Assembly (NCBI GenBank): GCA_023525715.1
Contig: CM042010.1
Location: 82,151,894 to 82,215,893, forward strand
Direction of reading: 5' to 3'
Length of the DNA stretch: 64,000 bases
DNA from: Cichorium intybus
Lineage: Eukaryota; Streptophyta; Magnoliopsida; Asterales; Asteraceae
The notes under the pieces were generated by a model. That model ran no database searches and was not told the DNA's origin. It saw only the letters and a program-made list of their open reading frames with translations. Position 1 is the stretch's first letter; every line of letters starts with the position of its first letter. The position numbers and the translations under genes are program-made. This document shows positions 11,871 through 23,847 of this stretch, one piece after another.

Positions 11871-12517
11871 TGTTGGTGATTTGTAAAATTACCAATATGT
11901 ATTTAAGTGTAATGGATTAATTTTGTTGACCGAATGTGATCTTGACAAACATTGAACAAGTAAGGAAGGTGTGGAGTACAAACTTGTTTGAATTTGATCA
12001 AGTTACAAAGTAAACTGTCAGTTAGAAATTCAATTTTCCAAAAATTAGTCTGACACGACCTTGTTTATTTTACACGACCCGTGTAAATTTTTGCATTTTG
12101 ACAGAAGCAAGTTTGATAGAAGCAAGTTTGAGGCATTACACGACCCGTGTCAGGATTACACGACCCGTGTCAGGATTACACGACCCGTGTAAGTATCTGC
12201 ATTTTGACAGAAGCAAGTTTGAGGGATTACACGACCCGTGTCAGAATTACACGGGCCGTGTAAGGCATTACACGACCCGTGTCAGAATTACATGGGCCGT
12301 GTAACGCGCCTAGTGATAGTTTTTGACAGGTTTTATAGCCGTTTTGGTCATTTTTCTGGGTACGAAAACATTATCTTTCTCTCATTCTCTGGTCTAGAAT
12401 TCACTCTGAATCTTATCCAATCAAAGATTTGATTGTACCATCAAAATACTTTGATTTGAAAGTGATTCTTACACGATTTTCAGAGATCCAAGCCATTGTT
12501 CATCCCCATTTCTAATA
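11871..12517 (+). repeat. 5' LTR of element A with palindromic repeat array
   Basis: It begins TGTTGGTGATTTG and ends TCTAATA (the 3' copy ends TCTAACA). It holds eight copies of a near-palindrome ACACGACCCGTGT or ACACGGGCCGTGT between about 12072 and 12303, spaced by roughly 8 to 70 bp, many within ATTACACG-CGTGTCAG units. The 3' LTR has only six, which, with flanking sequence near 11990-12110, accounts for the 145-bp length difference. Confidence 0.9.
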
Positions 12518-12541
12518 AAAATCAAAGTATTTTCTGCAACA

Positions 12542-13453
12542 ATGGCAAATGAAACTTCTGTGAAAGATATGACAAGCAAATTTGACAAGTTAACCAAGTT
12601 TGAAGGCCAAGATTTCAGGAGATGGCAAAAGAAGATGCACTTTCTTCTCACAACCCTCAAAGTGGTGTATGTTCTAAGTACTCCCATGCCTGAAGTTGTT
12701 GAAGATGAACCCCTGGAGGCAACAAGAAGGATATCAAAGTGGGAGAACGATGATTACATCTGTCGTGGTCACATTCTCAATGGTATGTCTGATTCTCTAT
12801 TTGATGTTTATCAAAATGTTGAATCTGTAAAAGAACTATGGGATTCATTGGAATCCAAGTACATGGCTGAAGATGCTTCTAGTAAAAAGTTTCTTGTAAG
12901 CAATTTCATGGGATACAAAATGATTGATTCCAGGCCTGTGATGGAACAATACCATGAAATGTTAAGGATTTTGGGACAATTTGCTCAACGCAATTTGGAG
13001 ATGGATGAAGCCATTTCTGTGGCTGTCATCAATGACAAATTGCCCCCATCCTGGAAAGATTTTAAACACACTTTAAAACATAAGAAGGAAGAGTTGACTC
13101 TGGTTCAACAGGGAAGCCATTTACGGATTGAGGAGTCTTTAAAGACTCAAGAACTCGATAACAATCCTAAAGGCAAGAACCAAATTGGTTCTTCTTCTGT
13201 GAACATGGTGGAAGGAGAGGGATCTAAGAATTCCAATAAGTTTAAAGGTAAAAGGAAGTTTAAAGGGAAAGATGACAAGTCTTCAAACAAGAAGGCTAAG
13301 TTGGTTTGTTGGGGTTGTAACAAACCGGGTCATCTCAAGAAAGATTGTCGCCTCCGTAAGGTGAACAAGGACAAGGATGTGGGTCCAAGTGGATCTAAGG
13401 ATCCGGACAAGCAACAAGGTCAGAAATCTGATTTTATTCAAAATCTTAAATAA
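12542..13453 (+). CDS. Copia gag polyprotein (element A)
   Basis: A 303-residue Gag, the structural protein of the virus-like particle that packages the RNA. It starts at ATG 12542, only 24 bp after the LTR end. The N-terminal part (FEGQDFRRWQKKMHFLL) and middle (VKELWDSLESKYMAEDASSK) are typical of copia Gag (UBN2/retrotran_gag). Near residues 255-268 is an intact zinc knuckle CWGCNKPGHLKKDC (CX2CX4HX4C), followed by a basic and Gly-rich tail. The frame ends TAA at 13451 and overlaps pol by 77 bp; pol lies in the +1 frame relative to gag. Many copia elements have one fused frame, so this is either a one-base indel or a frameshift-type arrangement. Confidence 0.93.
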   Translation: MANETSVKDMTSKFDKLTKFEGQDFRRWQKKMHFLLTTLKVVYVLSTPMPEVVEDEPLEATRRISKWENDDYICRGHILNGMSDSLFDVYQNVESVKELWDSLESKYMAEDASSKKFLVSNFMGYKMIDSRPVMEQYHEMLRILGQFAQRNLEMDEAISVAVINDKLPPSWKDFKHTLKHKKEELTLVQQGSHLRIEESLKTQELDNNPKGKNQIGSSSVNMVEGEGSKNSNKFKGKRKFKGKDDKSSNKKAKLVCWGCNKPGHLKKDCRLRKVNKDKDVGPSGSKDPDKQQGQKSDFIQNLK

Positions 13454-16400
13454 TTATGTTTCTGTGATTTCTGAAGCATTCTATGTGCAGGATGATGATG
13501 TTGCATGGTGGGTTGATTCGGGTGCAACAATTCATGTTTGCAAGGATCTTCGTTGGTTTAAAGACTATCAACCAATTGAAGATGGACCTGTTGTAAAGAT
13601 GGGGAATGTTGCTACCGAACCAATCAAGGGACTAGGATCTGTTTTACTTAACTTTACTTCTGGAAAATGTTTATCTTTAGACAATGTATTGTATGTACCG
13701 GGGATTCGAAAGAACCTCTTATCTGAAATTGTATTAAGTAAGTGTGGTTATAAACAAGTATTAGAAAGTGACAAGTATATCTTGTCAAGACATGGTACTT
13801 TTGTGGGATTTGGATATGTATGTAATGGTATGATTAGGCTTAATCTTAATTATCCTTCTTATGATAATTCGATTTGTATGGCTTCAACTAGTACTAGCAA
13901 TAGTTTGAATAAATCACAATTATGGCGTGCTAGACTAGGACATATTCATTACAAGAGATTAAAAGACATGTCTAAAATGAGTATGATTCCTGCTTTTGAT
14001 ATGAATATTGAGAAATGTAAAACTTGTATGTTGACTAAAATCACTAGACAACCTTTCAAAGATGTTGTTAGGGAAAGCAAGGTGTTGGAACTCATACATA
14101 GTAACTTGTGTGATTTCCATGCAACACCTTCCCTAGGAAATAAAAAGTATGTTGTTATTTTTATTGATGATGCATCTAGATATTGTTATGTCTATTTGTT
14201 GCATTCTAAAGATGAAGCTCTTGATAAATTTAAAATTTATAAACAACAAGTAGAGCTACATAAGAATGAGTTAATAAAGGTTTTGCGTACGGATAGGGGT
14301 GGTGAATATTATGATCCTGTTTATTTTGAATCTACCAGAATAATACACCAAACCACTGCTCCTTATACACCACAACAAAATGGTGTAGCTAAAAGGAAGA
14401 ATAGGACCTTGAAGGAAATGGTTAATTCCATGTTGTCCTATTCTGGTCTTAGTGAAGGATTTTGGGGTGAGGCTATGTTAACAGCCTGTTATATTTTGAA
14501 CCGAACTCCAAACAAAAAGAGTAAGGCTAGTCCTTATGAACTTTGGCATAAAAAGGTGCCAAATTTGAGTTATCTCAAGGTTTGGGGTTGTAGAGCTGTT
14601 GTAAGACTCACTGAACCAAAAAGGAAAAACTTGGGAGAAAAGGGTATAGATTGTATCTTCATTGGGTATGTTGAGCATTCCAAGGCGTATAGATTCTATG
14701 TTATAGAATCTAATGACTCGGTGTCTGTGAACACTGTTATAGAGTCAAGAGATGCTATCTTTGATGAAGAGAGATTTACTTCTATACCTAGACCAAGGGA
14801 CTTGATTCAGAAATCTTCTACCAAGAACACAACTCAAGGAGAAAATGTCTCTGCTGGTACAAGTTCTGTACCTAAACCTAGAAGGAGTACTAGGACAAGA
14901 AAAGCTAAGTCTTTTGGATCTGATTTTCAACTTTATTTAGTTGAAGGAACAAGAGATGAGACCATCTCTGAACATCAATATTGTTATATTATTGAGGAGG
15001 ATCCAAAGACATTTAGTGAAGCTATGGCTTCAAGAGATGTTCATTTCTGGAAAGAAGCTATTCAGGATGAAATAGATTCTATCATGCATAACAATACTTG
15101 GGTATTGGCTGATTTACCTCCTGGATGCAAGGCATTAGGATGTAAATGGATCCTCAAAAGGAAAATGAAAGTGGATGGCACAATAGATAAGTATAAAGCC
15201 AGATTGGTTATCCAAGGCTTTAGACAAAAAGAAGGTATTGACTTCTTTGATACTTATGCTCCTGTGGCTAGAATATCTACTATTATATTATTGTTGGCTC
15301 TTGCAGCAATACATAATCTTGTAATTCATCAAATGGATGTGAAAACTGCATTCTTGAATGGTGAATTAGATGAGGAGATTTACATGAAACAACGAGAAGG
15401 GTTTGTGATGCCTGGACATGAAAACAAGGTTTGCAAGTTAAAGAAATCATTATATGGTTTGAAACAAGCACCAAAACAATGGCATCAAAATTTTGATGAT
15501 GTGATCTTGTCTAATGGTTTTGCATTAAACCAAGCTGACAAGTATGTATATAGCAAATTTGACACTTCTGGAAAAGGAGTTATAATTTGTCTATATGTAG
15601 ATGATATGTTGATTTTTGGTACTAGTCAAGATGAAGTTGACAAAACCAAGAAATTCTTATCATCTAGTTTTGACATGAAGGACATGGGGGAGGCGGATGT
15701 GATTCTTGGTATAAGAATCAAGCGTGGAAACAATGGTATTTCAATCACTCAATCTCATTATATTGAGAAGATATTGAAAAAGTTCAATTTTGAGAATTGT
15801 TCTCCTGTTAGTACTCCTATAGATCCTAGTCTTAAGCTTCTACCTAATAAAGGATCTCCTGTGTCTCAACTAGAATACTCAAGGGCTATTGGTTGTCTTA
15901 TGTACGCCATGATTAGCACTAGGCCTGATATTGGTTATGTTGTAGGAAAGCTCAGTAGGTATACTAGCAATCCTAGTTCACATCATTGGCAAGCCATAAA
16001 TAGAGTATTCAAGTATTTGAAAGGAACCATGGATTATGGTTTGACATACAGTGGATACCCTTCGGTGTTAGAAGGTTATTCAGATGCTAGTTGGATTAAC
16101 AATTTGGAGGATCACTCCTCCACAAGTGGTTGGGTATTCCTTCTGGGAGGAGGTGCTATTTCTTAGGCATCCAAGAAACAGACTTGTATTACAAGTTCAA
16201 CCATGGAATCTGAATTCATAGCATTGGCTGCTGCTGGCAAAGAAGCAGAGTGGCTCAGGAATTTAATTTATGAAATTCCATTATGGCCTAAACCGATATC
16301 TACCATTTCTATCAGGTGTGATAGTGCTGCAACTTTGGCTAAGGTTTATAGTCAAGTGTATAATGGGAAGTCTAGACATTTAGATGTTAGACATAGTATG

Positions 16401-16541
16401 ATTCGTGAACTCATAACGAATGGTGTGATATCTGTGGAGTTTGTAAGGACTCAGTTAAATTTAGCCGATCATCTAACCAAAGGGTTAGCAAGAGATCTTG
16501 TGCACAAGGCGGCTGTAGGGATGGGTTTGAAGTCCACCTAA
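13377..16541 (+). pseudogene. Copia pol (PR-IN-RT-RH) of element A, with nonsense codon
   Basis: A pol frame of about 1,050 codons. The aspartic protease has WVDSGATIHVC. The integrase zinc site reads RARLGHIHYKRL to CKTCML, and the core has VIFIDDASRY, LRTDRGGEYY and TPQQNGVAKRKNRTL. The usual catalytic Glu of VAERKN is Lys here (codon AAA), so strand transfer is predicted lost. The RT has QMDVKTAFLNGEL, LYGLKQAPKQWH and LYVDDMLIFG. RNase H has YSDASWINN, then a TAG at 16164-16166 where a Trp is normal, and continues in the same frame from 16167 (MESEFIAL, RCDSAATLA, HLDVRHSMIRE) to 16541. Its first complete residues lie inside the gag overlap and it has no start codon of its own. Without suppression of the TAG, RNase H would be truncated. 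Confidence 0.93.
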
Positions 16542-17075
16542 AAATCTTTGATATTGAGATACCCAATTCTCATCTAATTGAACATTAGATGCTGAATTCA
16601 ATGTGGAAAGCTTAATATTTGAAGATTGGAACACATTATTGTTTATATCATCCCAAGGTATGTGCTCAGTACTGCAAGTGAAGGAGGTTGATATTTATTT
16701 TCTTAATAGTTCTTTGAAAAATTGCATATGCGGGTGCAAGAATAAAAGAACTACCTATATAAGCATGAAGTTTAGCTGCTTCAAGAAGCTTGGGACATAG
16801 CTTTGTTATGCTTATTGAAGGATAGGACACAAGCTAGTAAAATATAGTGTCAAGTTAGAACTTATGAGAATGTAAACTGGTGTGTGTTATTATCTTCATG
16901 TATTCACTATGAATAGAAAGGGTTCAATCCTTAGAGACACCCTGATATTCGAATATTTGGAATGTGTAATACACTAATGTGAAATTCAATCGTCACGATA
17001 TTTCATTTATGCATCAGTTTTGTATAGTCATGTTTTGTTTAAGTTAATCAAGATTACACTTAAATGGGGGAGGTT
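16542..17075 (+). other. Element A 3' untranslated region and polypurine tract
   Basis: 534 bp without coding signal between the pol stop and the 3' LTR. The last bases (AAATGGGGGAGGT at about 17062-17074) form the polypurine tract that primes plus-strand DNA synthesis. Confidence 0.8.
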
Positions 17076-17577
17076 TGTTGGTGATTTGTAAAATTACCAA
17101 TATGTATTTAAGTGTAATGGATTAATTTTGTTGACCGAATGTGATCTTGACAAACATTGAACAAGTAAGGAAGGTGTGGAGTACACACTTGTTTGACAGA
17201 AGCAAGTTTGAGGCATTACACGACCCGTGTCAGGATTACACGACCCGTGTAAGTATTTGCATTTTGACAGAAGCAAGTTTGAGGGATTACACGACCCGTG
17301 TCAGAATTACACGGGCTGTGTAAGGCATTACACGACCCGTGTCAGAATTACACGGGCCGTGTAACGCGCCCAGTGACAGTTTTTGACTGGTTTTATAGCC
17401 GTTTTGGTCATTTTTCTGGGTACGAAAACATTATCTTTCTCTCATTCTCTGGTCTAGAATTCACTCTGAATCTTATCCAATCAAAGATTTGATTGTACCA
17501 TCAAAATACTTTGATTTGAAAGTGATTCTTACACAATTTTCAGAGATCCAAGCCATTGTTCATCCCCATTTCTAACA
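17076..17577 (+). repeat. 3' LTR of element A
   Basis: 502 bp, TGTTGG to TAACA, followed by target-site copy TAAAC (17578-17582). It contains six copies of the ACACGACCCGTGT-type near-palindrome. Confidence 0.92.
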
Positions 17578-18125
17578 TAAACTAATAACGCAACATAATT
17601 TGATCCCTTTCCTTTGTAAAACAACAAATAATCTGCCTTAGACCGAGTAAAACCTTCTTTTATGAGAAAAGTTGAGAATTGTGTATATCATTATCTTGAA
17701 GCTTAACGTAACCTATATAGGATTTGAAGTTTGCATACTAATTTATATTTTTGTATTGACTTTTGTAGGAGCCACATAACCTTTAGGTAATTACATATAT
17801 AATTCTTTGTTCAGATCTCCATTATGGAATGCATTGTTGACAACTAATTTTAATAATGGCCATCCATTTTGTGTAGCAATAGCTAAAAGCATTTTAACAG
17901 CGACAAGTTTTGCTATCGAGGAATAAACGTCAAGAAAATCAACACCTTCTTGTTGATTGAAACCCGTTGCAACTAACCGCGCTTTGAATCTTTCAATTGA
18001 ACCATCAGTTTTCCATTTAACTTTGAGTGTTGTTCTATCAGGAGGTAATGAAACCACCTTCCATGTTTGATTGTCCTATAAGGCTTTTAATTCTGCATTC
18101 ACTTAAACCACACTATCATTCTCAA
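17578..18125 (-). pseudogene. Copia element B, N-terminal half of reverse transcriptase (part 1)
   Basis: The minus strand from about 18100 reads AELKAL, a stop, DNQTWKVVSLPPDRTTLKVK, then WKTDGSIERFKARLVATGFN and the FLDVYSS and LLAIATQNGWPLL blocks, ending near 17800 with NNAFHNGDLNKELYM. A segment containing the usual GCKWVYK motif is deleted after LPPD. The frame resumes near 17680 with FTRSKADYLLFYKGKGSNYV and stops at 17583, where element A interrupts it just before YVDD. Stops, a deletion and substitutions (LDVNNAF changed to LVVNNAF) show it is long dead. Confidence 0.85.
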
Positions 18126-19157
18126 AGAATATTATTATTTTCAAAAAATACATATGTTTTCTTTGTAGAAAATATTTACAGTAAAGATTCCCAAAAACTA
18201 GCAACCCAAGCATCACTCACTAACAACACTTTCATAGTCATAAATCCAAAGGTCATGATTTAATTATGGTACTAAAAACAAAATTGTCTTCAAAAAATTG
18301 ATGTACATCAACAAAAGGAACAAAGATATATAAGGTAATATCTTTTCATTTCGCATTCAATTAACACGAGCATATGAAAATGTGATACTAGGTCAGCATA
18401 TATTAACATCAAAACTGATTATAAATTGTCGGCACAATTCCCTTTCCTGCTAAACCCCTTTTTCTGTAAAATCCAAAAAAGCATATTAAAGAAATAAGAC
18501 ATCAAGGTGAAGAAGGAAAAAAACAGAAATTGAGAATAAGAAGAAACACATTTTGACGCAATAAAAAGTCAACATATATTAACATCAAAACTCATTATAA
18601 ATTGCCGGCACAATTCTGTTTCCTGCTAAACCACTTTTTTTTTGTAAAATCCAAAAAAGCATATTAAAGAAACAAGACATCAAGGTGAAGAAGGAATAAA
18701 AAAACAGAAATTGAGAATAAGAAGAAACGGATTTTGACGCAATACAATAAATCGCTTTGATACCTTCATGAGATAATTGGAGAGCCTTTGATACAGAGCT
18801 TCTTTAAAGTAACGCATTTTGACGCAATACAAAAAATCTCGATGGGTCTCGATCTCTCCTTTTCTCATTTTAAATTTTTTATTTTATGGGAACACGCAAA
18901 CACCTAATATGCATTGCATAAGGCTCTAGAATGGAGTGGAATCGGAGGTTGGATTTGGGTTGAATTCTACGATTTGGGGATGACGATAATGGCTAACTTA
19001 GGGTTAGAGCAATTCTTTAATTATAGGCTTAATAATAAATTTGTTACCATATTTTTAGGGATTTATTATTATATGAAAATTAAATTAATTTTTTTTCCTA
19101 AATTGCCTTATCAAATGATTGATTCAGAATTGGTTCTACAATCACATAATATTTGTT

Positions 19158-19160
<3 letters not shown>
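18126..19160. other. Non-coding DNA with a 176-bp tandem duplication and a TE end
   Basis: Two adjacent units at 18397-18572 and 18573-about 18749 start CATATATTAACATCAAAACT and end near GAAGAAAC-CATTTTGACGCAAT; they differ at several sites. At 19113-19160 the sequence GGTTCTACAATCACATAAT is the reverse complement of the inverted-repeat terminus seen at 27244 and 28807, so an element of that family ends here against the (TA)n tract. No gene was recognised. Confidence 0.55.

Positions 19161-19244
<84 letters not shown>
19160..19244. repeat. (TA)n microsatellite
   Basis: About 85 bp of pure TA. It separates two transposable-element termini (one ending at about 19160, the next starting at about 19253). 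Confidence 0.95.
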
Positions 19245-19245
<1 letters not shown>

Positions 19246-19439
19246 TAAATATCAAATGGGAACCATTATTTTCCTAGGAACTTAGGAACAATTTCTTAGC
19301 CACTAGATCAAAAAAATGGATGGCTGATATGAAATGTGGTATTATTGTAATTAATAACAAATAAAAAGTTATCTTTGGTATATATCAAAATCGGAAAGGG
19401 CATTTTAGGGATTGAAAATTTGACATTAAATTAATCCCT

Positions 19440-20530
19440 ACAAATCTGTCTAATCAATTGGAAACCGACTATCTCTCTCTCTCTCAAAATTCTCTGTTAT
19501 TTCTTGTTTCCTGTTTCCATCGGCGACTAGCCATAACCAAGGCCTAATCTTATTCTCCTTTTCTCCATCCCTAATCAAATCCCCCTGATAAGAATCGGTG
19601 CACTTGTTTGTGATGGCATGAATATTGGAGGCAGATGGTATGATCTTCGCATCTTCTCTGTTTTTTTCTTCTTTCAAATCGGTGGAGAAGACGAAGAAAC
19701 AATCAGTGGAGAAGATGAAGACGCAATCAGTGGAGGAGAACTAGACCCCGATGATACAAAGTTAGAAGTACTGGAAAATTATTTTTGGTACCGAGAAGGA
19801 GGGAGGATATCCTTTGCCGCTTTATCCATCGGAAGATATCCTTGCCGATTTGAAGTCTTGGAAAATTAATTTTGGGGTTTATCGAAAGGCCAAAGGCATC
19901 AGGTCTCTTCTCATTCTTATCGGCTGCCTTAATTTATTTCAAATATGTGCTTTAACCCTTTTTTTTCAAGTATGTGCTTTAACCCTCTTCTCATTCTTAT
20001 CGGATGAGCTTTCAAGACCCATGACCCCACCCATTTAAATGGGTATGAAATAAATTCCATTTAATAAATTGATTACTTGAGACGTATGCTTTCTATCTTT
20101 TATATGTTGGGGTTTATCGAAAGGCCAAGGAAATCAATTTCTGATTTTTGCATATGTTTTCTAATTTGGATGAATGTCTATGAAATCACACTCACGTGAT
20201 TTGCGATTTCTAGTTTTAGTCACGAGTAGATCATGAAGTTTGAGATTTCTGATTTCATCCCCTCTCCACAATTCAATCGGTAATTTTGATTTTGATTTCT
20301 GATTTCTAGTTTCAATTGTATAAATTCCATTGGTTTTTTGAAAGGTGCAACAATTTCTGTTTTTTTCTTTGTTTTGTGAACAGCTCCAATAAGCTTAAAG
20401 ATATTTTTTGTGTGGTTTGTGAATAGCTCAAGGTTGGAACCATATGCAGTGAGGTAATCCTTCATAAAAATGGGTTTCGTTTTTCATTTATATATGAGTT
20501 ATAGCATTGTACTTATGGATTTTTTTTAAG
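19440..20530 (+). other. Leader-like interior of the MULE-like element
   Basis: Contains a CT-rich stretch and short open frames (for example 19618-19869, with an acidic GGEDEETISGEDEDAISGGE segment). I see no conserved domain. It may be a decayed first exon or captured DNA. Confidence 0.3.
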
Positions 20531-20534
20531 ACAA

Positions 20535-21486
<952 letters not shown>

Positions 21487-21574
<88 letters not shown>
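21487..21574. repeat. (TA)n microsatellite
   Basis: About 88 bp of TA on the right flank of the foldback MITE. Confidence 0.95.
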
Positions 21575-21575
<1 letters not shown>

Positions 21576-21889
21576 TGCATTGGTTCATAGGTTTATATGT
21601 GTATATGCATGTATGTATTTATTTTAATGTTTTGAATATACATTTATATTAGTTTTTATTAATGTTTTGTAGATTTTGAAGAATTCGTCAATCAAATTGA
21701 AAAATTGAAAAGTGACAAACTAAAAAAATGAATATATCATAGAAATTTGTTGTTTTTTATATTTTTTGTATGTATTGTTCATTATTTTTAGTAAATATTT
21801 ATGTATCGTTCAAAACAGTTGTAGATTATTGTTTCTAATAAATCGAGATTTTGTTGTTTTCATTCATAATTAAAGACACGAATATGTAT

Positions 21890-22060
21890 ATATGAATTTC
21901 GAAAATATGCATATATGCACCCGCGAATATGTATATATGCACCTGCATATAAATAAATTTATGTGCATATATGCAGATGTGAATATGTATATATACACCT
22001 GCGAAAACATGCATATATGCACCTGTGACTATGTATATATGCATCTGCAAATACATGAAA
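21890..22060. repeat. ATATGCA-rich array
   Basis: Repeated GAATATGTATATATGCACCTGC-like units of about 22-26 bp. It is low complexity, resembling the arrays in the 59-63 kb MULE. Confidence 0.75.
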
Positions 22061-22367
22061 TTATATGTTTTTTTTTTAATTTCGAGAATCTGGGAATAAA
22101 TATAAATAATTCAAAAAATTTATGTTTCTTAAATTTCAAAAAAAAATCTGATTTTTTTAAATACAAAAATCTATTTTTTTTAAATTTGAAATTTCAAATT
22201 TGTTAGGCTTATTTTTAGGAGATGTTACTATTGTTGCCAAAAATAAAAGAAAATCAGAATTAAATGATAGTTGTACAATGACTATCATGTCATTTTATGA
22301 TTCAACCAATCAGAATTGGTTCCTAGGTTCCTAGAAAAAAATTGGTTCTCTCTTGAAATGGACTCTT

Positions 22368-22409
<42 letters not shown>

Positions 22410-22429
22410 CTATACTATAAACCATATAT

Positions 22430-23553
22430 AAATTACAACCCCCTTATGCACAATTGTCTTAATTTTTAAGATAGTACAAATTATAATACACATTGCACAA
22501 TAGGTTAAAGCAAAAAGTCTTAATTTTAAGACTTTTGGTATAACCCTTAATGCTGTACCTGTCCAACACGCGTGATTTTCTGAGGACAACAAACATTATG
22601 CGGGCAAATGAAAGCTGAAATCTCACTTTCACAAATTGAAAACTGAAAATCTTCTTTTCAAAATTTGAAAACCCTCTCTCGCATTCTCTCTCCCTCTTTG
22701 ATCTCCCGACAACCTAATCACAGCATCCTCCATTTACCCCTGCTACCACCTCCCCAATCGGGCCACCAACGCCATAATTGGTCCACCATCGAAAGATACA
22801 CAGATGAACGAACCAGAGCTACCACGATTTTCTAAGGATTCAACATGGGTAAGCTGACTTTTCAGTGCAGATCTTCTTGGCATTCGAAAAACCTCCACCT
22901 ATTTCTTTCCCCCACCACCATTTCACGTCTCACAGTCACCACATCGCAAAGAAAACCCTCGATTTGTGTCTCATCGCAAAGAGATCCCGATAAATTCTAC
23001 GCCATCATGTTCACCATCATCGACTACGCCTCTCTCTACCAACATAAATGATGCAGGGGCACGGAAGCAATCCAAAATGGAACCAAAAACCTAGATGTAG
23101 ATCTAATTTTACGGTTAATTTCACTCTTTCACAATAGATTTATATCTCTTCTACTTTCGGTATCTCCAAATCCAGGTACGCTAATTTCTCCAAACCGTAT
23201 ATGAGTCAAATAGAAGTTGACCCATATATTTTTACTTTACATTGAAATCCACAGGTTGGTGATGGTGGTGGTGCCGCCTTCAACTTCCCACATCATGTGT
23301 GGAATGTTTTCTTACTGGTAGCCATGCCCTTTCGATTCGAGTTGGGATCCTTGTTACAGGGTTCTTGAATCACGTTAGGATTGTGCTTCCGATTATTTCA
23401 TCTGGTAAGACACATTTTTATAAGTTTTCGTAACCTCCTCTTCCGATTACGTTAGGATTGTGCTTCGGATTATTGAATCTAAAAAAGAGGCGATTCTACA
23501 AGGTTTTTGTTCTTTGCTTTAGATTTAATTTTTTGATTTTTCTCTTCTGATAG
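22430..23553 (+). other. Helitron interior with unidentified captured DNA
   Basis: It has UTR-like CT-rich sequence (22660-22830) and a possible short exon at 22845-23051 ending in TGA (first residues MGKLTFQCRS), and repeats the phrase CGATTACGTTAGGATTGTGCTTC in altered form (about 23372 and 23444). None of the open stretches is recognisable. Confidence 0.3.
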
Positions 23554-23847
23554 AACCAAACTCCAATCGTAGATGCAGATGGTTCCAGGTATTTACTTGG
23601 TGACTGCAGCGGCCTTCTTCACTTACTTGTCATAACCCAAGAAAAAGAAAAGTGAGTTTTTATTCAAACTTTTGTTCTATAAACATTTAAATATTATTCC
23701 CATTTGTTCTAAAAGACACTTGTCTTTATTTATTATAGAGTTACTGGACTCTAAATTGAGGTTTTAGGAGAAACCTCTATAGCATCAACCATATCATATC
23801 TTGATAATGCATTCGTATATGTTGGCTCAAGCTATGGAGATTCTCAG
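23554..23847 (+). pseudogene. DDB1 fragment, two exons
   Basis: Exon 23554-23651 (acceptor CTTCTGATAG, donor GTGAGT) encodes DADGSRYLLGDCSGLLHLLV followed by ITQEKE. Exon 23739-23847 (acceptor TATTATAG, donor GTATGA) encodes VTGL, a stop, IEVLGETSIASTISYLDN and AFVYVGSSYGDSQ. These match consecutive exons of plant DDB1, the UV-damaged-DNA-binding subunit and CUL4 adaptor, in the first beta-propeller. The splice phases agree across the intron (AA|A for Lys). A Lys codon AAA has become TAA, and the other roughly 1,000 residues are absent. This is a captured genomic fragment, with its intron, inside a Helitron-like element; it cannot make DDB1. Confidence 0.85.

Larger units (their letters stand above)
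11871..17577 (+). mobile_element. Ty1/copia element A, near-complete, nested in element B
   Basis: LTRs at 11871-12517 and 17076-17577 flank gag and pol in copia order (protease, integrase, RT, RNase H). A 5-bp target-site duplication TAAAC (11866-11870 and 17578-17582) proves the insertion, and deleting A restores the reading of element B across LLVYVDDIIL. A polypurine tract (AAATGGGGGAGGT) precedes the 3' LTR. Shared LTR sequence differs at about 9 sites (about 98% identity by eye), so the insertion is fairly young. Defects: an integrase catalytic Glu changed to Lys, a nonsense codon in RNase H (16164), and gag and pol in different frames. No standard PBS follows the 5' LTR. Confidence 0.95.

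Noticed and set aside
12098..12432. Frames inside the element A LTR (and at 17141-17492)
   Set aside because: They translate the palindrome array of the LTR; no start context, codon pattern or homology.
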